Under the pieces are notes generated by a model. It was given only the letters and a program-made list of their open reading frames with translations. It had not been told where the DNA came from and searched no databases. From assembly GCF_000526215.1 (NCBI RefSeq), contig NZ_JAFQ01000004.1:7192001-7256000 (forward strand): DNA of 64,000 nt, read 5' to 3'. The stretch's first letter is position 1, and each line of letters starts with the position of its first letter. This stretch comes from Nocardia sp. BMG51109. Lineage in GTDB: Bacteria; Actinomycetota; Actinomycetes; Mycobacteriales; Mycobacteriaceae. This document shows, in pieces, positions 42,901 through 51,400 of this stretch. Position numbers and translations under genes: made by a program.

Positions 42901-43585
42901 ATTCACCGTCGCGCCCGGACGCTCCGCGCGCCTCGGCCTCTCCCCGGTCCGGGCCACGAGCCGGCCTGCGCGCGGCACGGGATTCGTCGGCATGTCCGCG
43001 GGCCTCCGTACGTCCCCGGCCCGCGTCGAGCGGTTCCGACGGGGCCGCTCCGGCCGCGGAGTCCGCCTGCCCCACGCCGTGCAATTGCGTATGCGCGGCG
43101 GAGGATTCGTCCACCCGCAGCACCGGTTCGGTGATCGCCCGCTCCGACCGGTCGCGCTCGGCCGGCCTGGCGCCCGGTTCCGTGGCCCGCGCGATCGCAT
43201 CCGCCCGGCCCGGTTCACGACGCCCACGGGATCCGCCGGCCGCCCCGGACCGGCCCGCCGATTTCCGCGACGAGCTACGCGCGGAACGGGATTCGGCGTC
43301 CCGGTCGGCGCCGGCGCGCCGATCCCGGTCGACCGTCGGACGGTTCGGCTCGGGTTCCCCGGGTGCGCGGTGGCGCACGGGGCGCAACGGCACGTCGTCC
43401 CAGTCGGCAGGCCAGTCCTCCGAACCGGGTTCGCCGGGCGTGTACGCCTCGAGTTCCCAGCCGTCGGCGCGGCCGCGCCGCGCGCCCCGGCCCACGGGCA
43501 CCGGATTCTCCGGATCCACCACCCGCTCGCGGTAGCGCGGTGGCTCCCCGCGCCGCCGGATCGGCGGCTCCTGCTCACCTGCCAT
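39914..43585 (-). CDS. VirB4/TraE-like ATPase with a very long disordered N-terminus
   Basis: A 1223-residue protein. About 680 N-terminal residues are Arg/Glu/Ser/Gly-rich and disordered, with degenerate repeats around [10 protein letters not shown] and, at about residues 438-543, some 12 tandem eight-residue units of the type GAARQSTE. The C-terminal 500 residues form a VirB4-like motor: Walker [15 protein letters not shown] near 802, [17 protein letters not shown], Walker B VVMDELWQ near 1049, and MISHTIKDL. It should power pilus assembly or transport. The VirB4 N-terminal part seems to be supplied by the separate SCO6880-like gene just upstream. Confidence 0.88.
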   Translation of the reverse strand: MAGEQEPPIRRRGEPPRYRERVVDPENPVPVGRGARRGRADGWELEAYTPGEPGSEDWPADWDDVPLRPVRHRAPGEPEPNRPTVDRDRRAGADRDAESRSARSSSRKSAGRSGAAGGSRGRREPGRADAIARATEPGARPAERDRSERAITEPVLRVDESSAAHTQLHGVGQADSAAGAAPSEPLDAGRGRTEARGHADESRAARRPARGPDRGEAEARGASGRDGESRAARAESRSGDPAGGDVAGREGGAGAVRDDSNGAVRGSGRAPGRGDETRAARDESGGVGRAGGRVSGRGGESRSARAESGDPDPGAGDPDGQAGESRATRPESHDPGRTDRDADGAAGRARTGIDRATTRHPASSRALPEGPETSAGESATRARGGTNGANNGSGERVSGRTRADGADGPGATPFSGTAPGIGAAQRTSRDAPPARTPSGASRSRTDGAARQSAEGAARQSTDGAARQSTDGAARQSTEGAARQSTEGAARQSAEGAARQSTDGAARRSTEGAARQSTEGAARRSTEGAFRQSTDDAVRQRTAGAVPPDLPARIEIPADHFTSGATQSGRRRRRPDEPSGREHVRGSGRARADAERSGANRPRANGSRPDRPVRDSGSEVPMHAPAPQRSGGPRPDRPDRTDPKPGRSRTPARKSAPGRQKTQGPPLLDDTARARYEAIARERNGLRAAWAAFRIRTDDLRRANAAARREAISEDGSDRETAPLTDRGYSGPGGGRMSVVGRPVEYRATTAQVAGLWPWSVGAGAPLIGTPLGSHLHTGAPVCFDPMNWFMRGSFITAPSLFVLGLNGFGKSSLVRRIVLGGVAQGITPLILADVKPDYRKMVEMVGGQVIDLGYGHGVLNPLAGGVLGQIVPRLEEMPALQLQVTQELRARQVTLIAGLVELVRGARVRDYEETLISTALRILYREGSGFTPDSPPIMEDLADVISNGGHELMLDAGAENADEYHEATKGLRRSLRALTQGPFGAVFNGQTSTPIDTSAVAVCIDVSHIPNGDKKLKAAVMLACWADGFASVEAAHVMADAKLGPQRYFQVVMDELWQVLGLGDFMVDRVDELTRLQRTIATALIMISHTIKDLQSLGSEAAIAKALGFLERARAKIFGALPPEEIKRLDSTVPFTSAEEDMVTGWSAPQALTGEALKPGQSRPPAPGTGKFLLKIGEDRRPGIPFHMEFTASERDSGIHETNQRFSEFTESTARSGDEGSAA
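41955..42270. repeat. 24-bp tandem repeat array, about 12-13 copies, within the virB4-like gene
   Basis: A long array with a 24-bp period; the commonest unit reads CTCTGCCGGGCAGCACCTTC plus four more bases. It encodes GAARQS(T/A)(E/D) units in frame on the minus strand. The core CTGCCGGGCAG is a short inverted repeat. Units at the edges are more diverged ([16 protein letters not shown]), the pattern expected of an array growing from its centre. Confidence 0.95.
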
Positions 43586-43669
43586 GAACGCTCACTCCTC
43601 CGCCTCGCCGGCGCTCGGCTCCGTCGTGCGCGAGGCGCCCTGTGCCCTCGGTTCGCTCGCTGCGCTCAC

Positions 43670-45172
43670 TCACCCCGCCAATGCCTTCGGAATGCTCGCG
43701 TGCTCCGGCAGGATGACCCCGCATCCGAGCGACGCCGCGAAGGCCGCCGCCTGATAGCGATAGCACCGCCGGATCTTCAACCGCGCCTGCGTGGACAGAT
43801 CGCGGGTTATCGCCTCGATGCGCGGCAGGTCGCCGCGCAGGGGCTCGGTGATGGTCACCAGCGCCCCGAACCGGGTCACACCGTGACCGCGGGCCTGCTC
43901 CTCCCGGGCCTGCTGGGTGGCGCCCACACGCAGCGTCGCCGACGCCGAGACGACGCCGCGCTCGCTCTGCTGGGCGACCAGGGCGTTCTTGTAGTCGTCG
44001 TCGACGATCTCCGCGGCGTCGGCCGCCGAGTGCGGGCGGTACACGATGGCGATCCGCTTGCGCGGCACCTCGGGATTCGGCGCCAGCAGGCGCTGCAGCA
44101 CCCGCTCGTCCACCGCGCCCTCGGGGGCGGTATCCATCTCCCAGGTGACCGAGCGGCCGCCGTCGTGCAGGAAGTGATCCCAGCGTTCCTCGTGCGAGAT
44201 CGGGCCCGCATCCGCCCAATCCAGGCCGTGGCCGCCGGGATCGCCGACCGAGACCTCCAGATCGGCCTGCGAGGCCGGATCGTAGCTGCGCCGGATGAAT
44301 CCGATCACCTCGTCGGCCGACATCGGCTGGGCGCGCACGCCCGCCTCCGCCATCGCCGCGCAGATACCCGGCAGCCGGCGGCCGATCTCCACGGCCTCCT
44401 CGGCCGGATTCTTGCGACGCTCGGCGGTGGTGGCCTTGAACGTGATCGCCACCCGGGGCAGCAACTGCACCCGCTCCTGCGGCAATTCGGTGGCGAGCTC
44501 GAACATCACCTGCTGGGCCAGATCCGGCGCCTCCGAGCGGGTGATGGTGGAAACCTCGGTGAGCAAACGGTTTCCGGTCTCGGGCACGGTGTCGATGACC
44601 GGGACGACGGCGATGATGTCGGAGGTCTGGCCGAGCGAGGCCAGGAACGTCCCCCACGCCGACACCCAGCGGTCGATCACCGGCTGGTCGACCGCCTCGT
44701 GCCCCTGCGGCCAGGCCCGCAGCACCACCGTGTACTGGGCGAACTGCGGGAGATGGATCATGCCGAAGCTGTAGCCACCGGCGTCGATGCCCTCGTAGAG
44801 CTTCGACGGCGCCATCAGGCCCGGCAGCCGCGCCGCGCCGCCGGGGACGCGGGAGAACCGGCCGCCGCGGTACACGTGCTCGCCCTTGCTGCGGCCGCGC
44901 AACCAATGGAACATCATCAATCCCGTCTCGTATCCGGAGCGGCCCCCCGTCCGCCAGACCAGTGGAACCATCACGACCGCGCCGATGCCGGCCACGAAGA
45001 ACGCCGGCTTCGGGCCCGCCACCAGCGCCGTCAGCAGCGCCGTGATGACGACCACGAAACCGAGCACGGTCTCCCCCCAGCGCAAGCCGAAAAGGCCTGC
45101 GCTGCGGGGCTTCTGCCACAGACCGTACGAGCGGCGCTCGTAGATGCTGCTGCTGCTCTCGGTCGTCGTCAT
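43670..45172 (-). CDS. SCO6880-like T4SS protein (PrgI/VirB3 and VirB4-N-terminal type)
   Basis: A 500-residue protein: an N-terminal segment SIYERRSYGLWQKPRSAG, two membrane helices at about 33-73 in the PrgI/VirB3 style, then a large soluble part (AQYTVVLRAWPQGHEAVDQP ... EVSTITRSEAPDLAQQVMFEL) that looks like the accessory N-terminal domain of VirB4. There is no Walker motif, so it probably acts with the ATPase encoded next. ATG 45172 overlaps the upstream stop (ATGA). The 84 bases to the virB4-like gene hold no gene. Confidence 0.8.
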   Translation of the reverse strand: MTTTESSSSIYERRSYGLWQKPRSAGLFGLRWGETVLGFVVVITALLTALVAGPKPAFFVAGIGAVVMVPLVWRTGGRSGYETGLMMFHWLRGRSKGEHVYRGGRFSRVPGGAARLPGLMAPSKLYEGIDAGGYSFGMIHLPQFAQYTVVLRAWPQGHEAVDQPVIDRWVSAWGTFLASLGQTSDIIAVVPVIDTVPETGNRLLTEVSTITRSEAPDLAQQVMFELATELPQERVQLLPRVAITFKATTAERRKNPAEEAVEIGRRLPGICAAMAEAGVRAQPMSADEVIGFIRRSYDPASQADLEVSVGDPGGHGLDWADAGPISHEERWDHFLHDGGRSVTWEMDTAPEGAVDERVLQRLLAPNPEVPRKRIAIVYRPHSAADAAEIVDDDYKNALVAQQSERGVVSASATLRVGATQQAREEQARGHGVTRFGALVTITEPLRGDLPRIEAITRDLSTQARLKIRRCYRYQAAAFAASLGCGVILPEHASIPKALAG

Positions 45173-46662
45173 CGCGGAATGGTGCTCCTGCCGAGGTCGG
45201 GTGAGCGGTTGGCCCAGCGGTCGCCGGCGACGTCACCCATGGCGGCGTCGGCCCGGTTCAGGCCGCCGCTCGCGGCCCGGGCCGTCGCGATGCGATTCAT
45301 CGCGCTGGACGGGGCGGATCGTACTGCGCCGGAGCCGCCCGGAGCCGCAGGACGCGCGGCGGGCTGACCGCCTTGACCACCCTGTCCGCCCCGGCCACCG
45401 CCACCGCCGCGGGGCGGAGTCGGCCGCGGCGCACCACCGCCGCCGCGCGGACCGGTGCCGCCGGGCGGACGCTGACCGCCGCCTCGGCCGACGTACCCGG
45501 GCGCACCCGCCGAGGCGGTGCCGCGTACGCCGACCGCCTTGGTGCCGACCGCGCCCAGCGCCGCGGCGCCCAGCAGCACACCGCCGGTGGCGCCCAGACC
45601 CGAACCGCCCGTGCCGATCATCGCCACGGTCGGCGCGACCAGCCGCATCAGCGCCGGCAGCACGAACGCCACGCTGCACAGCAGCACGATCGCGACCAGC
45701 ATGCGCTGCGCCTGCTCGGCGTCCGGCAGCTGCGAGGTCGAGGACAGCTCGTCGGTGTTGCCCACCGCGATGAACGCGATCATGTACACGATCGCGGCCA
45801 CCGGTTTCCACAGCATGAACGCGATGATCCAGCTCAGCAGCTTCGGATAGGACTGCTTACCCATACTCGTGCCGGAGGCCGCCGCCGCCAGCGGCAGCAT
45901 CCCCGCGGCGACGACCAGCAACCCCTGCCGGACGATCGCCAGCACGATCTGGGCGAGCGCGCCGAGCAGGCCGACGACCGCGATGATCAGCACGAGTCCG
46001 GGTGAAAACGCTTGCAGCTTGGCGGTTTTCACCATGAACTCGGCGATGTTCTTGGCATTGCCGTCGGTGGCGTCCTGAATCACCCAGGAGGCGAACCGGT
46101 CCGAGGCCTGGGTGCCCGCGACGATCACCGCCCCCAGCATCCAGGAACTGAATATGACCCGCGCCAACATCCGGAACGATTCGCCCGCCTCGTTCAGCGC
46201 GGCACCGCGTCTGGCCTCGGCCAATCTGGCCCCGGACAGGATCACCGACACGATGAGCAGGAGTATCTGCGCTTGATAGGTGTAGTCGTTGATCTTCTGG
46301 AACAGCGCCCCGCCGTCGCTGATCCGCTCGTTGGGCACCTTCATCCAGAAGGTCAGCGCCATGATCAGCGCCTGCCCGAGCCCGTTCATCAGCGAGTCGA
46401 CCACCTTGCCGAAGGTGGAGTCCCATGCCTTGTCGCGCACGGCGCCCGCGGCGTCGGACGGATGGCTCGCGGCATTACCCGCCTTGCACGCGGCCGACGC
46501 GGCGTCGCCGAGCGAGACGCCGGGGACGCCGAGCCCGTCGAGATCGTCGTGTATCTCGTTGCAGGTCTGGTCGAATCCGTAGGTCTGTCCGTACGCCACC
46601 GTCGGTGTCGCGACCACGACGGTGAACACGACCGCGAGGATCGTGACGATGCGCCTCACCAT
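45169..46662 (-). CDS. VirB6/TrbL-like polytopic channel protein
   Basis: A 497-residue protein with a signal peptide (VRRIVTILAVVFTVVVATPTVAYG), four conserved-looking Cys/Asp-rich residues after it, then six or so membrane helices between about residues 90 and 370 (ILLLIVSVILSGARLAEA ... MLARVIFSSWMLGAVIV ... VLIIAVVGLLGALAQIVLAIV), and a Gly/Arg/Pro-rich cytoplasmic tail of about 110 residues. The layout matches TrbL/VirB6 and other inner-channel proteins of Gram-positive T4SS. Confidence 0.8.
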   Translation of the reverse strand: MVRRIVTILAVVFTVVVATPTVAYGQTYGFDQTCNEIHDDLDGLGVPGVSLGDAASAACKAGNAASHPSDAAGAVRDKAWDSTFGKVVDSLMNGLGQALIMALTFWMKVPNERISDGGALFQKINDYTYQAQILLLIVSVILSGARLAEARRGAALNEAGESFRMLARVIFSSWMLGAVIVAGTQASDRFASWVIQDATDGNAKNIAEFMVKTAKLQAFSPGLVLIIAVVGLLGALAQIVLAIVRQGLLVVAAGMLPLAAAASGTSMGKQSYPKLLSWIIAFMLWKPVAAIVYMIAFIAVGNTDELSSTSQLPDAEQAQRMLVAIVLLCSVAFVLPALMRLVAPTVAMIGTGGSGLGATGGVLLGAAALGAVGTKAVGVRGTASAGAPGYVGRGGGQRPPGGTGPRGGGGAPRPTPPRGGGGGRGGQGGQGGQPAARPAAPGGSGAVRSAPSSAMNRIATARAASGGLNRADAAMGDVAGDRWANRSPDLGRSTIPR

Positions 46663-46741
46663 GTCGTACGCCTCTCGATGCTTGGCAGTGAATCGATCCG
46701 GACCGGTTGTTGCTCTATGACTTCTCTTGCCTTTCTGACAC

Positions 46742-47584
46742 TCACCATCTCGTCCACCCCGTGATCGAGTCGACGTATTCGGTCGGCGAACCCGTCGATT
46801 CGGTCGGCTTCAGCCGCCAGTCGCCCCCTTCCCACACCATGACCAGCCGCACCGCGGCCCACAGCTGCTTGCCGTCGTTGACCGGGCCGCGCGCGGCCAG
46901 CCGCACGATGGCCATGTCGTCGGCGTAGTTCTCGACCCGGAACGCGTCCGGCGCCACCAGGTATCGCGTGATCCGCTCCGGCTGCTGCCCGGGCAGCTTG
47001 CCGGCGTCGAGCGCCTTGTCGTAGGCCGCCAGCTGCGGCGCCGACGCGCGCACCTGACGGGTGTACAGGCCGCGGTCGGCCGGGCGGGCATTGAGCCGGT
47101 AGGTGATCTGCGCGGCCGCCAGCGCCGCGCCCTGCGGCGTATGCGAATACCCGACGGCCAGGCCGTCGCCGTCGACGCTCGTGGGCCCGTCGCTGGTGGA
47201 GAACGGCACCGACGCGCCGTACACCCGCTGCCAGCCGTGCGGTTCGGTGGTGCCCGCCGGACCGGCGGTCAGCCAGTCCTCCTCGGACGGACTCTTCTGC
47301 TGCGACGGGTCCTGCGGAAGCGGTTGTCCCGCAGGATTGTTCGGAACATCCACGCGACGGCCGAACAGGTCCACCTCGGGCGCCGCGAAGCCGGTGGCAT
47401 CGCTCCCGGCCGCCGGGGACGGCGCCGAGGCCGGTGCCCGGTCGTCGCCGGAGTCGTCCCGCCCCACATACATGAACACGCCGACCACCACGATCAGCGC
47501 CAGCACCGCGGCGGACACGATGACGCCGAAGGAGACGCTGCGGTCTTCCCCGGTGTAGGAACCGGCCGCGCCCTTCTCGGTCAT
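46742..47584 (-). CDS. Bitopic T4SS surface protein, paralogue of the next lipoprotein
   Basis: A 280-residue protein with a short cytoplasmic start, one membrane segment at about 19-39, a disordered linker and an extracytoplasmic domain HGWQRVYGASVPFST ... VGYSHTPQGAALAAAQITYRLNAR, ending EWV-like DWRLKPTES. It shares HxPxGAAxAA and the ending WRL with the upstream lipoprotein, so the two seem to be paralogues. ATG 47584 overlaps that gene's stop (ATGA). Likely a channel component outside the membrane; VirB8/TcpC-like folds are possible. Confidence 0.72.
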   Translation of the reverse strand: MTEKGAAGSYTGEDRSVSFGVIVSAAVLALIVVVGVFMYVGRDDSGDDRAPASAPSPAAGSDATGFAAPEVDLFGRRVDVPNNPAGQPLPQDPSQQKSPSEEDWLTAGPAGTTEPHGWQRVYGASVPFSTSDGPTSVDGDGLAVGYSHTPQGAALAAAQITYRLNARPADRGLYTRQVRASAPQLAAYDKALDAGKLPGQQPERITRYLVAPDAFRVENYADDMAIVRLAARGPVNDGKQLWAAVRLVMVWEGGDWRLKPTESTGSPTEYVDSITGWTRW

Positions 47585-48225
47585 GTGGGGGCCTCCAATG
47601 TCACGACGTCGGCGGGGAGTTGGTCGATGGCGTCGACCGGGCGCGTGATCGCGTCCGGATCGGGCAGCCGTAATCTCCAGTCCTCCGCGAACCATTCGAC
47701 GGTGGTGTGGTTCACCGCCCGGGAACCGTCCGAATATTCGGTGTAGACGTCCACGCTCGATCTGTCCTGGGTGTACTCCGTGACGCGGTAGCCGAGCACC
47801 CGCGGCGCGTATTGTTCGGCCGCCGGCCCGGTGATCGACAGCTGCACCCGGTTGACCGACCACTCGTCGCGGGCCGGCCCCGGCACCAGTTCCCGGGCCA
47901 CCACCGTCGACCACTGACCGTCGGTGGCCACCGACAGCCGCACCGAATGCGTGATCGCCGCGACCGCCGCACCGGGCGGGTCGTGGTCGAATCCGGTTGC
48001 GGCGCCTTCACTGTCGTTCTTCGGGCCCTGATCGGTGACGGGCAGCGGGACGCCCTGATACGGCTGCCAGCGCACCCCGCTCGGCGGCCGGGCCGGATCC
48101 GGCCGCGACTCGTCGCCATCGCTCCCGCCGCACCCGGCGGCCGCCAGCACGGCGACGCCGAGCACACCCGCGGCGGCCCGGCGGATGCGCAAGGGAGTCA
48201 TCGCGTCGATGTCGGCCGATGTCAT
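47581..48225 (-). CDS. T4SS lipoprotein, paralogue of the following bitopic protein
   Basis: A 214-residue protein with a lipoprotein signal ending LAAAGC, then an extracytoplasmic domain VRWQPYQGVPLPVTD ... TGFDHDPPGAAVAAITHSVRL, ending WFAEDWRLRLPDPD. ATG 48225 is used; ATG 48201 would give a tighter lipoprotein signal. Function unknown beyond being part of the coupled T4SS operon. Confidence 0.72.
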   Translation of the reverse strand: MTSADIDAMTPLRIRRAAAGVLGVAVLAAAGCGGSDGDESRPDPARPPSGVRWQPYQGVPLPVTDQGPKNDSEGAATGFDHDPPGAAVAAITHSVRLSVATDGQWSTVVARELVPGPARDEWSVNRVQLSITGPAAEQYAPRVLGYRVTEYTQDRSSVDVYTEYSDGSRAVNHTTVEWFAEDWRLRLPDPDAITRPVDAIDQLPADVVTLEAPT

Positions 48226-48238
48226 GGCGCCCAACCGC

Positions 48239-48499
48239 TCACGTCGGAAGCACGGTCAGTGCGATCGCGCTCGCCGAGCTGGCCACCACCGCGCCGATCA
48301 GGCTCATCACGATGCCGTGGGAGGCGTCGTTCACGGCCATGTCGTCGCGCATCGCCGACCACAGCCGCCCGGCCGAGATGATCATCCAGGCCAGGCAGAA
48401 CAACAGCACGACCCACAGCAGCCAGTTGATGAGCTGCATGACGGGCTCGACCACCTCGGTCGGCATCCGCTTGTAGGCAAGCACGGTCGCGGCCGACAT
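48239..48499 (-). CDS. Small two-helix membrane protein (pilin/VirB2-VirB3-like)
   Basis: An 86-residue protein with two hydrophobic helices, LINWLLWVVLLFCLAWMIISAG and IVMSLIGAVVASSASAIALTV. Size, placement next to another small two-helix protein and coupling (its ATG shares one base with the upstream stop, TGATG) suggest a pilin-like or VirB3-like component. Confidence 0.68.
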   Translation of the reverse strand: MSAATVLAYKRMPTEVVEPVMQLINWLLWVVLLFCLAWMIISAGRLWSAMRDDMAVNDASHGIVMSLIGAVVASSASAIALTVLPT

Positions 48500-48795
48500 C
48501 AGCTACCGATGACCGCGTTCATGATGGTTCCGGCGCTCGTCGCGATGATGCCGCCGATCATCGCGCCGGCCACCATCTTCGGCGACTCCAGCCCGCCGCC
48601 CGTCCACTTCTCCCATGCGAATTTGCCTCCCGCGTAGGTGATTCCCAGGATGCCCGACAGCAGCACGAACCATGTGAAGTACCGGACCAATTTCAACAAT
48701 TTCTCCGAGGCCGGAGGAGCCTCGGGCGTCGGATTCCCGACCTGGGCGAGTACGACGCCGTACGTCTCGTGCACGGCCGCCAGGATGGTACTCAT
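48499..48795 (-). CDS. Small two-helix membrane protein (VirB2 pilin-like)
   Basis: A 98-residue protein: a short N-terminus with AQVGNPTPEAPP, a first helix LVRYFTWFVLLSGILGITYAGGK and a second KMVAGAMIGGIIATSAGTIMNAV, rich in small residues as in VirB2/TrbC pilins. ATG 48795 overlaps the upstream stop (ATGA). Confidence 0.7.
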   Translation of the reverse strand: MSTILAAVHETYGVVLAQVGNPTPEAPPASEKLLKLVRYFTWFVLLSGILGITYAGGKFAWEKWTGGGLESPKMVAGAMIGGIIATSAGTIMNAVIGS

Positions 48796-49469
48796 CGAGC
48801 GTCCTCTTCTTCTTCCAATTGCGAACTGCTAGTTACTTTCTCACGAATCACCTCGACGATGCTCGCACCGAGTTCGCCGATGTCGTGCGGAACCTCTTGC
48901 AGGGGATCGAGTTTGCGTTTCTTCTGCTGCGGGGGCGGGTCCGACGGCGACCACACCGGCAGCTGATCGGGCTCGACGAGCGTCCACTCCTCGTGCCACG
49001 GCACCTGCCAGACGGTGCCGGCCAGGGAGCCGACCACATCGCGATAGCGGCGGATCTCGACGGGGATGCGGCCCGGGCGGACCGCGACGGTGATCAGGCC
49101 GAGCACCTCGCTCGGCCCGGCCAGTCCCGCGCGATGCTGGCGGAGCAGGTCGTGGGCGCGGGCCAGCCCCGCGATCGTCTCGCGGGCCGCCAGCACCACG
49201 AACGGCGACTCCCGCTCGAAGACGCCCGGCCAGCGCCGGTGCGAATCCGCCGCGGGCGCAAGCACATGCGAGAGGGTGCTGGCCCCGGCGCCGCCGTGCA
49301 CCCCGAGCAACCAGACCAGCGGGGCGCGGCCGGCGCCGGGCACGGGGCGCTCCCAGACGGGGGCGCGCCGCGATTCCGGCGGCGCGACGACACCCGCCGT
49401 ACCCGCGGGGCCCTCGCCCCCCGCGGCGGATTCCGATGAGTTCCGAGGTTCCTTCATGGCCGCGGTCAT
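48792..49469 (-). CDS. P-loop-like protein of the T4SS operon, no P-loop lysine (DUF6668-like)
   Basis: A 225-residue protein with a disordered start, then LVWLLGVHGGAGASTLSHVL, which has the Gly pattern of a MinD-type Walker A but Ala where the catalytic Lys should be. Later parts LGLITVAVRPGRIPVEIRRYRDVVG and VPWHEEW resemble the DUF6668 proteins found with actinobacterial T4SS clusters. ATG 49469 overlaps the upstream stop (ATGA). Probably a regulatory or structural P-loop protein. Confidence 0.7.
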   Translation of the reverse strand: MTAAMKEPRNSSESAAGGEGPAGTAGVVAPPESRRAPVWERPVPGAGRAPLVWLLGVHGGAGASTLSHVLAPAADSHRRWPGVFERESPFVVLAARETIAGLARAHDLLRQHRAGLAGPSEVLGLITVAVRPGRIPVEIRRYRDVVGSLAGTVWQVPWHEEWTLVEPDQLPVWSPSDPPPQQKKRKLDPLQEVPHDIGELGASIVEVIREKVTSSSQLEEEEDAR

Positions 49470-50341
49470 GATGCCACCCCCGCCACGAGCGTGCGATAGG
49501 CCCTGCGGGTCTCGGCGGCAAGCATGGTGTGGCGCACCAATTCCCCGCGACCCAGCTGCTGGTCGTAGGGGATTTCGCGGATGTCGCGCACCCATCCGGT
49601 GAGGTGCTCGCGCAAATGGTCGGCGATGGCGGGCTCGCTGCCGGGCTGCTGGTGCGAGACCACGATCGTGGTGTCGCCGACGATGCCGCCGCCCGGCCCC
49701 TCGGCCGGGCCGCCGAACTGGTCGTCGAGCCATTCCAGGGTGACGCGCAGCCGGTTGGCGGCGTCGACGCGGGCCGGAATGGCCAGCACCAGAGCGATAT
49801 CGGCGTCCTCCAGCAGCGGGCGCAGGTGCCGCCCGGCGATCGGGCTGCCGCCGTCGTAGACCGGGGTGTATCCGGCGTCGGCCACCGCGCGCGCGACCGT
49901 CAGGTAGGTGGCGCGCCGGCGCAGCGGTGCCGCATCGCGCCACAGCAGTCCGATCCCGGAACTGGCGTACGACAGGCATTCCTTCAGCGGCGCCGGTTCG
50001 TCGTCGCCGCGCCCGTACAGCCACTGCTGCAGGCTGATCGGGCTCAGGTTCTCGTCGGCGCCGCGCAGCGCCAGATCGCTGCCGGAGGCCGTCGCGTCGA
50101 CGGCGACGGTGGGCGCGCCGGCCGTGCCGAGTTCACCGGCGATGCCGAGCGCGGTCGTCGTGGTGCCCGCGCCGCCGCAGCCGCCCACCACCAGGATCGG
50201 GCGCGACAGCGGGGCGTCGTCGCCGTCGTCGCCCCGGCCCTTGCGTAACCGCACCACCGGAGCCTTCGCGCGCGTCTCACGGCTCGCGGGATCGCCCGCC
50301 TCGGGCGCCTCGTCGAGCCACCGGCTCCAGTCCTGTCCCAT
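49466..50341 (-). CDS. MinD/ParA-like protein with deviant Walker A
   Basis: A 291-residue protein: a 45-residue charged start, then PILVVGGCGGAGTTTTALGIAG, VAVDATASGSD, VYDGGSPIAG and ALVLAIPARVDAANRL, following the MinD/ParA fold order. Both lysines of the deviant Walker box (KGGxGKT) are replaced (C and T). ATG 50341 has GGAGAG upstream, 15 bases after the preceding gene. With the next protein it forms a pair of lysine-less P-loop proteins. Confidence 0.78.
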   Translation of the reverse strand: MGQDWSRWLDEAPEAGDPASRETRAKAPVVRLRKGRGDDGDDAPLSRPILVVGGCGGAGTTTTALGIAGELGTAGAPTVAVDATASGSDLALRGADENLSPISLQQWLYGRGDDEPAPLKECLSYASSGIGLLWRDAAPLRRRATYLTVARAVADAGYTPVYDGGSPIAGRHLRPLLEDADIALVLAIPARVDAANRLRVTLEWLDDQFGGPAEGPGGGIVGDTTIVVSHQQPGSEPAIADHLREHLTGWVRDIREIPYDQQLGRGELVRHTMLAAETRRAYRTLVAGVAS

Positions 50342-50356
50342 CCCTCAGCTCTCCTC

Positions 50357-51343
50357 TTACCCGGCCGCGATTCCCGTGATCAGGGTCCGGCCGCCGATCA
50401 CCGCCGTGGTGACCGCCTGCTTGCCATAGGTCGCCGGCGCGCCGCCGGGGCGGCGCTCGGTGACCTCCACCGCGTACTTACCGGTGCCGTCGCCGTCCGC
50501 GCTGACGGTCGCCACGCGTACGCAATGCGCGGTACCGGGCGGGACGGAATCGATGCCGCGCTGGATCACCGAGGCCGGCGAGACGGGCGCGCCGGGCGCG
50601 ACCACCTCCCGGGCGCGCTCGGCGGACCGCTCGACGTAGTAGGAGTGCTGGAACCACATGATCGCGGCGGGCCCGGAATCGGTGCCGCCCGGCTCGGCGC
50701 CGCGGATCACCCGCTCGGCGGTCTCGGTGGGGCAGAATCCGCCCGCCGCTCCCCCGCCGATGCCGGAGGTCAGCCGCACCGCCGACGCCGGTCCGGCGGA
50801 ATGCGCAGGGCCGCCGCGGATATGCAGCACATAGACCGCGACGGCACCGGCGACCGCCAGCACCAGCACGGCCACCGCCAGGACCAGCGCGACGCGCCAC
50901 GGATCCGGCCGGGTGCGTTCACGGAGGGTGTGCGGCGATGCGGCCGCGCCGGGCCCGTCCCGGCCGACCCGGCCCGTCGCGTCCAGATCGGTGACCGGGC
51001 GGCGCCGGGGGGTGACCTCCGGCTCGATCTCCTCGTCGTCCCACGGGAAGCGGACCACATCGCCGGCGCGCTCGGGATAGTCGTCGTCGGGGCCCGGCGC
51101 GTGATCGCCCACCCAATCGGCCCAGCCGCCGGTGAATTCGCTGTGCCGGGTGGACTCCCCGGCGAACGGGACGTCGACCGGCTCGGGCTCGGTGTCGCGG
51201 ATGTAGTGCGGGTAGCGCGCCGCACCGGCGTCGAACCCGTCGTCGGCGAACACGGGTTGTTCGCGCACGGCCGGACGGGTCTGGGCGCTCGGCGCCTCCA
51301 GCGCGGGATACCAGCGCGCCAACTCTTTGTACGACTTCAACAT
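50357..51343 (-). CDS. Bitopic membrane protein, first gene of the T4SS block
   Basis: A 328-residue protein: an acidic, disordered cytoplasmic part of about 150 residues beginning MLKSYKELARWYPAL, one membrane segment at about 158-180 (VALVLAVAVLVLAVAGAVAVYVL), and a soluble domain FCPTETAERVIRGAE ... AIMWFQHSYYVERSAE ... VTTAVIGGRTLITGIAAG. The outer domain looks NTF2-like, as in VirB8/TcpC scaffolds, but I cannot prove it. ATG 51343 has GGAAGGGGG upstream. It begins 57 bases after the cutinase gene on the same strand. Confidence 0.72.
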   Translation of the reverse strand: MLKSYKELARWYPALEAPSAQTRPAVREQPVFADDGFDAGAARYPHYIRDTEPEPVDVPFAGESTRHSEFTGGWADWVGDHAPGPDDDYPERAGDVVRFPWDDEEIEPEVTPRRRPVTDLDATGRVGRDGPGAAASPHTLRERTRPDPWRVALVLAVAVLVLAVAGAVAVYVLHIRGGPAHSAGPASAVRLTSGIGGGAAGGFCPTETAERVIRGAEPGGTDSGPAAIMWFQHSYYVERSAERAREVVAPGAPVSPASVIQRGIDSVPPGTAHCVRVATVSADGDGTGKYAVEVTERRPGGAPATYGKQAVTTAVIGGRTLITGIAAG

Positions 51344-51400
51344 TCCCCCTTCCCCGCGGGGCCGGGCACATCGTGCGGCATCGTCGGACCCTCTCGGCGA

